Origin: Kappaphycus alvarezii
Taxonomy: Eukaryota; Rhodophyta; Florideophyceae; Gigartinales; Solieriaceae
DNA: 64,000 bases
Direction of reading: 5' to 3'
NCBI GenBank assembly: GCA_002205965.3
Contig: NADL03000095.1
Coordinates: 1 to 64,000 of the forward strand
Numbering within the stretch: position 1 is the stretch's first letter; the number at the start of each line of letters is the position of its first letter. The notes under the pieces are model-generated. The model had not been told where the DNA came from. It saw only the letters and a list, made by a program, of their open reading frames with translations, and did not search any database. A program made the translations under genes and the position numbers. Positions 45,886-57,479 of this stretch are shown here, piece by piece.

Positions 45886-45889
45886 AGAA

Positions 45890-47320
45890 TTGCTTCGTGA
45901 TATAATGTTAGGAATTGCTGAACCAGCCGGTACCGGGAAAGCTGCAACAATCATGCACCTGATTGCGTTTTCATTGAATGGGGAGGCGTGTTGCGAGGAG
46001 ATTATCGGAATTAAGGAAGCAACAGGGAAGTGGGAGGGAAAAGGAGAGCCAGATTTTGACCCACCCTTGCTACGAATTATGATGCCTACTCAAATGTCAA
46101 AAAACTGGCGGGTATTCTCGTATCCACAGCAACAAACAACGCTCTCAACATCATTGAGGAGAGCTGGTTGCAGGAATCGGTGTTGTATGCGAGGGTGATA
46201 ATGGGTTTTTGAAAGCTGTTGTACCGTTGTACCAACGGCTCAGTGGGGTTAAGATACGGAGAGGTCAAGCAGAATTGGATCCTTCGACTTCATTACATTC
46301 GAAGGGAGCGCAACGAATTCCCGACGATGAAAGGGCTACACCTTTCAGTTGCATAAAATTGGCTACTTTTGAGTCGTTGCATCGATTGCTCAAGCATCCT
46401 TTCCATTTGGATATGGTGGTCGGTCATCTGATACTTTCCATTTTGATGTTGTGATTGTTGAGGACGCAAGTAACGCAAGTGACCCAGATCTCTCCAAACT
46501 CATCGCTGGACTCCCGCCCATAAAAATTACATTCCAGTGTTTGTGTGGGCCGGCGATGACTGGCAGAGGGACAAAAGCGTATATGGCCCGAGGACTGAGT
46601 TGCTGAAATGAGCTGAATTATCGCTGTTTGGAAAACTGGTTCCTGAGGGAGGGCGTCCTGATGGTACTAACAAAATACGTACTGTTCTGCTCAGCGTACA
46701 GTATCGTATGCATTCCGTTCTTAACGCATTCAGTGATGCGATCATTCGTAGGAATGTCTTGAAAGCTGGTGTAGTTGAGGGAAGTCCAATTACTCAGACA
46801 ACAAGGGAGACTGTCAACCGTGTATCCGACGCCTCTAGAATCAATCGTAACATGTTTCTTTATCCTTGTTCCCTGTTACTCCACACAAGGGAAAAGAGGG
46901 GTACAACAGTAATACATCTGAGAGCAGTATTCGTGAGGCCTAAATCGTGAAGATGGTTGTACATACATACGCGAGGTACACAGAAGAGGGGTATGGGGAC
47001 ATTTTTGTTGTTACCCCATACGCGGAGCAAGTAATAATCATTCAGAATGTGCTGAAAAGCCAAGAGGTTGAGGTTGTTACCGTGAAAGTTGCTGACGGGA
47101 GAAAAAAGGATTTGGTAATCTACGCTGGTGGGAAGAATCGAACCAATGTCGGTCAGTCAAGGTTGACTTCGCAAAGAATTATTTGTGATCCACGAAATGT
47201 TTACGTCGGAATGAGGAGGGCTAAACGTAATCTGGTACTCATTTTGGACACAATAATTCTTTCAAATGCGAGTAAGTATTGGCAGAGGGGATTTCAGTTT
47301 ATGACCTTGAAGGATTAGTA
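45890..47320 (+). pseudogene. UPF1-type superfamily 1 helicase core, broken
   Basis: Helicase motifs occur in order on the plus strand: motif I PAGTGKAAT (45923-45949; the usual Thr after Lys is Ala here), motif II VVIVEDASNASDPD (46448-46489, in place of DEA-x-Q), a motif III-like AGDDWQ (about 46549-46566), SVQYRMH (46693-46713), TPYAEQV (about 47012-47032) and VGMRRAKRNLV (about 47206-47238). The QYRMH and VTPYxxQ phrases are hallmarks of UPF1/SETX/ZNFX1-like helicases, which unwind RNA or DNA. The final open frame (46947-47318) is intact to its stop. Earlier parts are split among frames and motif I is altered, so the gene is dead. Whether it was a host gene or part of a mobile element is not decidable here. 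Confidence 0.7.
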
Positions 47321-47329
47321 AGCAGTGAT

Positions 47330-48495
47330 CTAAGTGGAAACAGTTAGTGTTTTTTTCGCCTTACATATCTGTTTGACTCAATGGAACTTCTACCGTAGAA
47401 ATATGATAATTATTATGTTGTTTTTGAGGTCTTCATCTCGTATGGGAGCGAAGTGAGCATTCAATTCTTTTCCTCCTTTAGAATTAATGAATAAGTAAAC
47501 AGAAATTCACTGGTTGCACAACCAAGGATACAGCCATGAATTTACAGAGAGGAGAACTCGGAATTGCTTCCCCTTTGGCGAGTGGAAGGGAGAGAGTGGA
47601 AATAAAGGCAGCGATTTCGACTCACGGAGAGTCCCTGCCGTTCTACCAATACACTGTATTTCCAATCCCTTCCCCCTACCAACAGCACTCTGTCTGTATC
47701 TCCATTTCTTGGCATTCTTTGATCCGTTTCTTTAGCTTGCGGCAGCTGTGGAGGTCCACTTTACAAACACCAAACACTACTATGCCCTCGTGAGGTCTTT
47801 AGTGGAATGGTACTGGTATTTTTATACAGCCCGTAAACGGTGCTCTCAGTAAGCCCCTGGGCTAGTCCGGCTCCTGCCAAGCTCACTGGAACAGCAGGGG
47901 GCGATTATGACTTTGAGAGTCAGTGCGGGGGAAGGTGTTGAAGATGAAAGTCTCTAGGGGATACCGCCGAAGGGCTATTTGCATTTGAAGATTTCAAATA
48001 ACCGCAGCAAACCACACTGATACTCAAGGCCCCTCTTTTGTCATAGATGTAGGGAGGAGATTTTGATATTTTAATTAAAAATTATGTTTCGATTCTGTGC
48101 AAAATCTTATTTTCAACTGCAACTCTTGTTATTCATTAGCTTTTAGGTCCTGATTTTTGTGACCCAGGAGACAAAGCGACATCCAATAGACTGCACCTTC
48201 CTATTCTTGCAACCAAGGAGACAAAATCGCATGTACAACCTTTTTGACACTCCCTATTCATGGAGCCAGGGAGACACACTCCTTTCACGCTGTTTCGCAA
48301 CCCAACATTCATCTAATCGTGCTGAAAATACCGAACTATACTACATGGGTCACATGACCTGAGGTCTCCACTTCCTCATAATTGTTTTGTCATTCAAGAA
48401 TAAATCATGTTCTATTTCGAGTTGTGTGGATATTTCACACTGCGCGGTGGCACCGCGGCTCGCACCCGAACAAATAAAAAGTTCTATCATTGCTC
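47330..48495. other. Gene-free stretch with a GC-rich structured patch and short repeats
   Basis: No supported gene. About 47790-48035 is markedly GC-richer than its flanks and rich in short complementary segments (TATTTG...CAAATA, TGACT...AGTCA, GGGC...GCCC). From 48155 to 48290 three degenerate units beginning CCAGGAGACA / CAAGGAGACA / CAGGGAGACA recur every 50-60 bp. Confidence 0.35.
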
Positions 48496-48497
48496 TA

Positions 48498-50660
48498 TCA
48501 ATACACTGTGAGGACAGGCGTGATGTATTCCGACGAAAAAAGTTTCATAGGAACACCGGGGGCTTCAGTATGGCATATGTAGCAATTCATTACCTTTCCC
48601 ATCCAACAACATATGACCTCACCGAAGTATCTATGTTTCAGTTCAATGTAAATGCGTTCATTTAGAGGGTATTGGAAGGCAAATATGTGCTTAAGGTTCC
48701 TGTTTCCAAGCGATTTGAAGAGTGTGTCACACTTAGGGATCAGTAGCTCATCCATGGACGTTCCCTTTCATCGTTTACCTGCCTTTTTCTCATTTCTTTC
48801 GCAGTCATATGCACTCACTACCTAAAAAGTTATGACCTAGACTTCAGAAGAAGCTATGCATATCTCCCTTTAGAACCACCGTTTCGGCTCCCCCTTTAGA
48901 GTTCCTTCTTTTTGCGTGGTAAGTCTTCAATAAGTACCGTCATCCACGCGTCAAGTCGAGCCAAAATCATGATGCTTACCTCCTCGTCAAAGCATATGAT
49001 CCTGGAGAGAAGGCCTCCATAACCAGACGTGCTGGTTCATTATTGAACAGAGTGTCTACTTCATCCATTTTTTGGTCTTCTATGTCCTCTGCACTGTTCG
49101 CAAAAATCTATTTAAAAGTTGTACTTCTCCACTAAGAAGCCAGTACATCGCTTTTGAATTCATCCGGTTGTGAAATTGAATTAAAAAGCTTCAATATCGC
49201 CTCATCGAACTGCTTTTCGCGCTTTTCCTCATACTTCACGTCCGATGTCCGAATTGATTTGTTTGCACAAATGGGAGGATAGCCAAGTTACTGAAGAAAA
49301 ATTGCCTTCAAAGTCTTTTTCCGACTTCCAACATTCTCTCGACAAATAACCTTCAGCCTCTTCTTCAACGTGTTACTTGACGCGGATATTTTTCAAATCC
49401 TCAACACAACGTGATCATCAAAGCGAGTGTCATTCTCGAGCGATCTCAATCAACGCTCTCCGAGTACTGTGTTTTCAATGTTGGCGTCTGCAAACCAAAA
49501 GTCTCCGGCAAAAGCAAGATCAATCGAGCAGAGGTACGCTCTGACGACATATTTTCCAACCTCCATCTCCATCTCGTCCACACAGTTGAATATGGCTCCT
49601 GAACATATACATAGAAGTACTCTTTCTCATGATATTCTGTCACCAGTTTCCTCAGAAGCACGGTATGTCCTCGCCAGTTTCGCTGTCTCTCGGATGAAAC
49701 AGAGACTTCGTTCGGAAACTACCTCTCCTCTGTATTCAAACGTTGGTACCGGATGGTACACGTTTCTGTTGCTACGTAATCGCGCAACCTTCTGCATTTG
49801 CTCGTAGAGAGCCAGCAATACGGAAAGCCATTCATCTTCTTCCCCTTCTTTTTGAGCAATTTACAGAGTTTCATACGCCTGTGAATCAGCATGTGGGCAC
49901 CGTCAATGTTCCCACCATCTGAAGACTTGCACGAATTTTCGAAGAACTCTGCACGAGCTCCAACTGACTCCGCAATGCCGCATTATTAGCTTTCTCCTTA
50001 TCCAAATAGCGTGGAGAAGTTCAATTGTATTGTGGGTTGTCTCATCATCTGGGTAGTCTTGGAAGCTCTACCTTCGTGTCATTCAACTGCTGCCGAACGA
50101 AGTCAAGATCAACAAACGTTCTTCTGTCTTCAATGATAATCGACTTGTCTACTGGATTTACGCAACCGATTTGCTGTACCTCCGCTTTTTTCTTGAATTT
50201 CCTACACTTCCTCCTCCGTCACGGGACCTCGGAGAACTAATCTTCATATCCATGTGATCCTTCGATTCTCCAATGACATCATCCTCATCGTATTCATCGA
50301 ATATTGATTTTAATCGGCTAATCTTGTGACATACTTGCATCTCATACCCAACCTCAGGTTCTATCACACCATTTTTCAAATTTTCCACGCGGTCGTCATG
50401 GTTGAGGGTTGATTTAGACGAGTGGTCATCTTCACTGTCGCACGAAAGTTTTTTCAGACTTCGAACCGAGCTTCCTCGTAGTACTAATCGCTATCGGACA
50501 GTATCGTTTCGCCTTGGCTCTCTGCTTTTCTTGTCGATGTCACGATCATTGTCCGAATCCGAAATTGATCGGATCTCTGTCCTTCGGCGGACGAAGAATT
50601 GCGGTGTTCATTTCTTGCGGCATCTTGAGTGTTTTTGCTTAGCTTTTTATTGTCGTTGGT
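48498..50660 (-). pseudogene. Unrecognised decayed gene, hydrophilic N-terminal half
   Basis: Minus-strand stretches run from about 50660 to 48498. First comes a Ser/Asp/Arg-rich segment (SDSDNDRDIDKKSREPRRND), then RLKSIFDEYDEDDVIGESKD and a basic patch RKKRRYSK (about 50160). A 63-codon frame follows (49818-49627, NVYHPVPTFEYRGEVVSERS), then a 71-codon frame, and, after a more decayed gap, an 85-codon frame (48755-48498) with GEVICCWMGKVMNCYICHTE. Composition suggests a nuclear protein. I recognise no domain. It could be a companion protein of a DNA transposon, such as the Harbinger at 54 kb, but nothing proves that. Confidence 0.27.
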
Positions 50661-51414
50661 AGGCAGATATCCAAATCAGAGTTTGAACCATGACATTGTC
50701 ACCCTTCAGTACTTGGGCGGCGCCACTGGATGAATGCCTCGACTGACAACTTGACCTTACTGATCTTGACGGGTCTTGCTTCTTCATCCCTGTTCGAAGA
50801 CGTGCGGGGCTGCACGCAAGTCGAAAGAAAAATCGAGGACTTGCAAATTGGGCTGGAATTCAGGAGTTGACGCTTCTTTTGGCAAGTCGCAAAGACTTGC
50901 GCGGAGGTGTTGCGTTATAGGCTCAGCACGTGATTTCCGATTCTTCTGCTCTCCCGCCATGAGGAAACAAAGGACGGAGACATTAGTAATTAAAAATGCG
51001 GTATACAGGGGAGATTAGATCTCTAAAAGGAACGATCTAGGAAGGATAACGTTCAGGGAAGATGTTTCAGTGCTTGTTTTTGGTTTGCCACCTCTCCACT
51101 TGGTTCCCCCGCAAAGTCCACTGGAATTTGCAAGGAAAGCTGCTGGAGTTTGCCCCCAGGAAACAGGCTCCCTGGAAAACACGACACTTGTCCATCTGAG
51201 ATGTTTACACCTGCACACTATCAAGGAGTAAATATTTCAGTTATTTGTAACACTTTCTGTAAATTAATTGTGCAGGAATAATTTATTGTAGTAATTAGTA
51301 CTTAAAAGTTATTAATTGTTATTTCTCTTTACATTGAAATAATGGCGTTAGTTACTGCGAAATATTTGACAGAATAAGTGTTTTCAATGATAGTTTCGAA
51401 GTTTTCGAGCGCTG

Positions 51415-52345
51415 TATAATCCCAGTAATCCTGGGGATTTTCGAGGATTACTGGGAACTTCCCAGGACTTTGGCAATGTAGAGGACCGATCACAAACGAA
51501 CTTCGGCCCAGGAATTCTCTCCCGATGGGCTAGGATTTTGGAGAATTCCTGGCATGTATCTAATTTTTTGCTAATCATTTAGGCAGTCTCGCGGGCTGCT
51601 AACAACTCATGAGTTTGAAACCCCCTACGAATGCGCCATTACTCCTGGGGAGTTTTTAGGATTCCTAGGATATTACCCAAGATTCGAACGGTACCACTGG
51701 ATAATTATAGATGAACTCACACCAGGATTGCGGCATTCAATAGCAAGATTTTCCGGGAATCCTGGATGTAACTCCAAGATTTTCCAGGATTCTCGAGAAA
51801 ATATCTAAAGGAGTTTTAATGAGAGATTCTGACATCAATGTTTGATATCTTGTCTCAGGAATTCTGTCTTTATGTCCCAGGAATCCTGGATCAGTCCCGG
51901 TGTAGACGTATTACATCTTTCCTGGAGATATCTGGAAATTTAGGTTTGTCCCAAATAAGTAACAGTGTTAAATTTCCTGATTATTGCACTCCTTTCTCTT
52001 AATAAGCCAGTGATTATTCTGTAGTACAAAATACTCAGAGTTTTTGTCCATGTTTTTCCGAAAGAACTCCCAGGATTCCTGGAGATCCTGGAATGTAAAT
52101 CGATTACAAAAGTCAAATTTTAAGTTTTCATCGGTAGGATTTTCCTGGGGTACCCTTCCAGGATTCTGGAAATATTTTCCACAGAAGTCCTGCCCAGGAT
52201 TTTCCCATCGAATCACAATGACATTTACAGTACTTACAGCTACCCCCAAGATTTTTTCGCAGGATTTGATGGTGCTTGTCCAGGGATCCTGGAGGCGTTC
52301 TGGGCCCAGGATCGCACCTGGGACCCTGGGGGGTGTTCCTGGGCT
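51415..52345. repeat. CCAGG/CCTGG-rich palindromic tract 2
   Basis: It is the same style as 16535-17345: CCCAGGAATCCTGG, CCCAGGATTCCTGGAGATCC, CAGGGATCCTGG and GACCCTGGGG occur densely across about 900 bp in an otherwise AT-rich background. The two tracts share the motif but do not align as one long sequence by eye. Frames across it are by-products. Confidence 0.6.
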
Positions 52346-52739
52346 TGAAAAATTACCGACGTATGCAAGGTTGTCTTAAAACAAGGGTTCAATGTAGCTT
52401 CGATCAGCTCTCGGCAATAGCACTAATAATTCGAGGAATGGTGCTATCTCAAGAATCCATGGAGTTTTATCCGAGCTTTTCCGAAACTAAATGTACCGCA
52501 GAAGTAAACTCACTGCTCACAATCAATTTTTCCTATTTCTCGACGCTTTGTGAATTCATGTATATTCATTCAATGAATGACGGTTGAAAATTTTTCAGAA
52601 GTGCGGAACTGGAAAGGATGGGGACATAATGAGAGTGTTTGGAACATTCGCTTATTGTAAGGAGGAAACAGATTCCTCCATGTTGTTTCTCAGTACCAGT
52701 TCAAAAAATGGATACATTCCAGATATTTTAGAGCCCAGA

Positions 52740-53200
52740 GGTACCTGCTAGGCTGAAGAGCAAAAGTCAAAACCCTACTGCCTGGACACTGTGGAGGGTA
52801 ACAGAAGATATAACAATATTGACGGGACATACAGTTGTGCTCTGGATCTCAAAAAATGTCGTCAGTATTGTTCACAATATCCTGATTCTTGCATTAGTAA
52901 TGGCGCTTAAAGTTTCTTTTGATGCGTTTGAAGCGTGCAGCAGAGTTGTGAAGGGGTAGTCGTCAGGTCTTGGGCAGGATCGTGCCATCCACGGTATTCT
53001 GGAGCTAAGCATTCCTTTCGTTCAGACACATGGTACCGAGCTATGTGTTGATCTAGGATGGACTGCTCATGATCAATTTGCCATACTCAACATCTTAGCG
53101 GAAGCTGGCCACTAGTTGGTTAAAAGTAAAGCCTTCAGCTCGATTGTATTATTAGAAGTGTGTATAATACGTATTACTGTGAAGGCATACCTGGAATGAC
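52740..53200 (+). pseudogene. Unrecognised decayed reading frame
   Basis: A plus-strand stretch reads LDTVEGNRRYNNIDGTYSCA (about 52780-52840). A second frame begins ATG near 52899 and reads through two stops: MALKVSFDAFEACSRVVKG, then RAIHGILELSIPFVQTHGTE and LGWTAHDQFAILNILAEAGH. It looks like protein but matches no family I know. Stops and a frame change show decay. Confidence 0.22.
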
Positions 53201-54117
53201 ATAGATGATCATCAGTGTTACCGTGGAAAATCTATGTTTAAAAGCAGTCAAATCTGCAAATCTGGATGGTACGTCCCCTGGAATCAAATATTAGAGAAGC
53301 TCATAGTGCAATGCTATCGGAGTGGAGAATTCGAGTGCGCAAGGGGTTTTGCAAGATGAAGTGAGCCCATCAGTATAAACTTGGCCAATGGCAAAGTTAT
53401 ATTCAGTACAATAAAGTACAGTGCACCCTGGTGATTTCAACATCAACAAGAGCACATGTATGGCCGGAGAGCGCCCTCTCTGGTGCAGGTGCGAGTGGCA
53501 AAGCTCACGTTGGCCAAATCAAAATAAGATTAAAAAAATTAAATGTTCATTTGCCTTTGGCACTATACGCGTTGCTGACACGCAATCACGTCTAATAACT
53601 TTATTTGGTGGTTATTTTTAGTGTTTTCTTGATTATGCATTTAATTTAATTTTCAAACAGTGACCTTTTAGTGCGGCAGCTCTCTCAAATTCCTCCAGGC
53701 CACTCAAAGGGCTGGCTAGCGGTCAGCACTTAGATTTGCTGGCGAATGCACTCCCGTCTGTCCAAACGTTACCGTTTCAACCCAAATATATTAGGTCACA
53801 AGCCGTCCGCGACGTCTTATAACGGCCTCTCCTGATAATCTTCAGTCCCTGATGATAATCATGATCTTCTATGCCTTTGTTTGCGGCCCAAATTACATCT
53901 AAACTGACTCACGGCCACAGGGACCCACCTGTTTGCTCGTTCCACATCCCAGCCCGTCCTACAATCCTACACGCCTGCGATTTATCTCTTCTCCAAGCAC
54001 AGATGGTGGCCTCGCGGTGCACGGTATCCATCCAGTCGCTAGTTGAGATTCAAAGTTACAGTAGCAACTACTTTACTCATCAGGTCGCGAGAATGGCTGT
54101 GAAATAGACCTCGGCTC

Positions 54118-55240
54118 TTGGGAATTTCGATGTGCTTGTATATCCAGATGATAGCCGTTGCATCCAGACTACTACAGAAAGGAAATTGGGGAGGATCGCG
54201 ACCAGGCAGACAGGCCAATATTATCAGGAACTTTCCTGCAGCACATAAAAAGCCCATGTTTGACTACTTTTGGAAAGATGACGAAGCTAGGGACGACGAT
54301 TCTGAAAAAATAGGGCGCATTTATCCTGATCATCTATTTGAGCGCCGGTTTCGGATGCCGAAAAACTTGTTCTGAACAGAATTCCCTGCTGTGGTTGTTG
54401 AGAGTGATTTACTCCGATCTGGCTAGTGCAGGACTACATAGGAAAATATGGCGCGTCTCCGTTGCTCAAAGTTGTCGCCGCTTTGAGGTAAGTACGTTAC
54501 GGTTGTCCAGCGGATATCGTAGAAGATTCATTGCATTTAAGCGAGTCTACAACTCTTGATTCTGTTAAGGCATTTTGTAAGGCGATTTTTAACCGCCTTG
54601 CCGGTAAATATCTTCGCTCTCCAACGATTGATGACAAACAGAGAGTGGAGATTCCTTCCCGAAAACAGTATTACCTGATTGTCTAGGGTGTCTCGACTGT
54701 GTGGGCTGGGAGTGGCGCGCGTGTCCCAAGGCTCTTCACGGAATAGTGAATTGGAAGGAACGACCCCCGAGTCTACAAATGGAGGCCATTTGTGACTTAG
54801 ATTTGAGGATGTGTAACCTTTCATTCGGTCACCCAGGGCCAATGAGTGACCTAAATATTCTAGAGTTCATTTCACACATAGACGACATACTAGCTGGGAT
54901 ATTTCCTACAGTTAAAGTCCAATGCAAATGGTGCGGAAAGCAGTTCAATTGGTTCAAATATCTCATGGACGGAATCTGTCAGCAGTGGGAGATATGTATG
55001 AGCTCGAAGAGTATGGAAAAGGGGAAAGAGTCTCAAAAGTATGTACGTGTAAGATAGAGTGTTAGAGAGAGTGTGGAACGAGTATTCGGTGTCTTATTCA
55101 AGCAGTTTAGCTTTCTTTCACGTTCTATCTAGGTTTTAGTACAGGTAAGTTACGTGTATGGATCTGAAGGCATGTTTCATCCTTCACAATATGTTTGTGG
55201 AAGAACGTCATAAAGGGGTTTTCAGTGATCAAATCGGAAA
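54118..55240 (+). pseudogene. PIF/Harbinger transposase, broken
   Basis: The plus strand reads, in the family's order: GNWGGSRPGRQANIIR and RIYPDHLFERRFRMPKNLF (54180-54375, N-terminal helix region), LSESTTLDSVKAFCKAIFNR and YLRSPTIDDKQRVE (54535-54655), LDCVGWEWRACPKALHG with the first catalytic Asp (about 54690-54740), LEAICDLDLRMCNLSFGHPG-like text and SDLNILEF with the second Asp (54780-54870), FNWFKYLMDGICQQW (about 54950), and VERVFGVLFKQFSFL with the catalytic Glu (about 55075-55120). It ends with a CFILHNMFVEERH phrase near 55190. Frames change several times. Terminal repeats were not found, though Harbinger-like MITE ends occur at 11357 and 56947. Confidence 0.8.
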
Positions 55241-55249
55241 TACAAGAAA

Positions 55250-56550
55250 CCATTGGTTGTCGGAGGAAAAAATTCCGTCCGTTGAAAATGTCACAGGGAA
55301 ACACCGCCCAAAAAATCCAGTGATCACGTTTTAAATAGACAAAGAAGGTAAAATCAAACAGGAGAGAAAAGAATAACTTCAACCTTAATCTTCTCAAGAA
55401 TGCTTTAATCGACCAAATAGACTCACTGTAGCTCTCAATATAGATTAGACACATCTACTTGAACAAGGTTTGGTCAATTAGTGAGGACACTAAAACGCAC
55501 TTCACTTTGCTCTCATTAGAATTTTTTAGTAATTTCAAGTCAATCTATGGGAGAATTTTTGAGATCTCTCATCTTATTTATTTTGCTGAGCTTCGCAAAT
55601 TGCTCGCGGAAGTTTTTTCAAGATTTTACTGCATATCCATCAGCAAAGACTATTATTCTATATCCATAAATTTCTTAATAAATTGAGGATCAGTATTGGG
55701 AATCATAAACAAAGATATTCTAAAGTTCCATTCCTCCACAGCCAAAGACTTCAATGGTATGTCATTTCGCTTCATTCTCTGTTGCACTAGCACCTCAATC
55801 ACTTCTACCCCCTCTGTAAAGCTGCAATAATCTGCATCGTTTCAACTGTCTTTTACATCTATCACCCCGTTTTTTGAGCTGATCTTGTCACTGGTTTATC
55901 CAGGGGGCATTCTTCTTTATTGGAAAGCTTTCCACTAAATCACTGCTCCTGTTGGAACCAGAGAAATCATCCTCAGCGGAACTTCTGTCTTCTGCTATAA
56001 CCAGATTATTCTGAACGGCTCTCCTTTCCTTTTCTATCGCCTCTGATGCTTTAATAGCCTGATACATTAAGTTCATAAAGTATCTATCCTTTAACCAAAA
56101 ATAGCAATTTAAAAATAGAAAAGGGGTACCAGGTTTCACGCCATCATCTCCAAAGTGGCGGTATATTACCGTTTTCTCATCACTGATGTCAGGCCTGTAA
56201 TAGAAAGAAGCCGTCGCTGCCTGCAGATGATTTCATGCCGTTGGATTTTCGGCAAAGTCCATCGCCTTTAGGCAATGATAATGGCCTTCAAACGTGATAC
56301 ATGCCTTTTTCATGCGCTTAAAACGTTAAGATCTAGAGAACCAACTCATTTTCATCACTATGCTTTCCAAGTTCTGGTTTTTGTGCAAAACTACTAAATG
56401 TCTGTAGCCTTCCACCAGACGCAATTCAAAACAGACAGTCTACATCCAATTGTCATGCTTGGCATCTTTTGAGGCATAAACGAACGCCTATCATGCCAAT
56501 AGGTTTTCTCTTCTGTCTAAACCTTATTTTTCCCCTTTGAAGTCTTTATT
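55250..56550. other. AT-rich gene-free stretch
   Basis: Short frames (for example 56139-55888 minus) carry no recognisable family. Nothing else is seen. Confidence 0.3.
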
Positions 56551-56854
56551 TCGAAAAGTTGTACCGAAACAAAAAAGAACCTTCGATTGATAGTGTTGTA
56601 GGAGGAAGTATGGGTGTGCTGATCTGCCAGTTGGTGCTTTTATCCTCTCAATGGGTCATCATCCGTGTAGAACGCAAGAAATGGCGCTATGGTTTCGGTT
56701 GTTGGCGGGAAATGAATCCAGATTCACTTGTCACAAACTTGATTCCACGTTTGGGCTTGGATTGGACATTTTATTGGATCGGCAATAATAGGGTCCAAAT
56801 CAGCCCAATTTGGACAGAACTCATCATCACAAAAATACTGTCAAATTCAAATTT

Positions 56855-56963
56855 AAAAAAATGGATTGGGTATTTTGTACCGCAGGGGAAGGGTGGGATC
56901 AAAATACCCAATCCATTTTTTGGATTGGGCCATAAATTTTTCTACTGTACCGTTGGAGATGCT
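56855..56963. repeat. MITE-like end with a 22-bp perfect inverted repeat
   Basis: Arms at 56855-56876 and 56899-56920 are perfect inverses (core ATGGATTGGGTATTTTG) around a 22-nt loop. At 56947-56963 follows TACCGTTGGAGATGCTC, the exact inverse of the 17-mer at 11357-11373. The long open frame over this stretch (56559-57038) is produced by the repeat and is not called as a gene. Confidence 0.6.
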
Positions 56964-57014
56964 CCTACTGTAGGAATGACCAATTGGAAGCAAAGACGCG
57001 TGGAATCTGAACAG

Positions 57015-57070
57015 TGCTGTACATACTGTAGATACTGAATGCATTAAACTTCTTCTTCATGTACTGTACC
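57015..57070. repeat. Dispersed repeat, copy 2
   Basis: It shares GTAGATACTGAAYGCATTAA and ACTTCTTC with 35842-35900 and has GTAC-type palindromes on both sides (GTACATACTGTAG, GTACTGTAC). Confidence 0.5.
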
Positions 57071-57479
57071 GCCTCACTGAATAATTTCATTTTTCACATT
57101 TCTGTAATGATTCTAATCCACTGTAATTTAGAAACAATTTCTCCGCATTTCTTTTGCAGCTATGTATGTATCTAATATGACATGGAGATTTGCAACTCCA
57201 AATGGGTCCTAGCCAATCCATACATCTCAATAAAGACACCCCCTTTTTCCCCACCTCTGCTGCTGCTTGCTTGCGTAATCCCTCCAATGAAAACTTCAGT
57301 GATCCATCAACCCACCACTCAAAAAAAGAAAATGGCAAGCTACTAGTTCGGCCCGCCTTGATCCTTACCTTGCCGGTAGAATTCCTCCACTCGGACAGGA
57401 CAAGCTACTTTCAACAAACAAAATCATATACACAAGCCAGAGTAACTACTTTCCCTCCGAGGTCCATGCGACAGTCATG

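Noticed and set aside
47780-48030. Resemblance to cobalamin-, TPP- or lysine-riboswitch phrases (GGTGC, AGTCCGG, CACTGGAA, GAGTCAG; CTGAGA on the other strand)
   Set aside because: The invariant core pieces are missing (for example AACTGT and GAGACCTGCC for cobalamin), the arrangement does not fold as required, and no suitable gene follows.
56559-57038. 159-codon plus-strand frame
   Set aside because: It runs through the perfect inverted repeat and MITE end; the peptide repeats KWIGYF/IPNPFF because of the palindrome.
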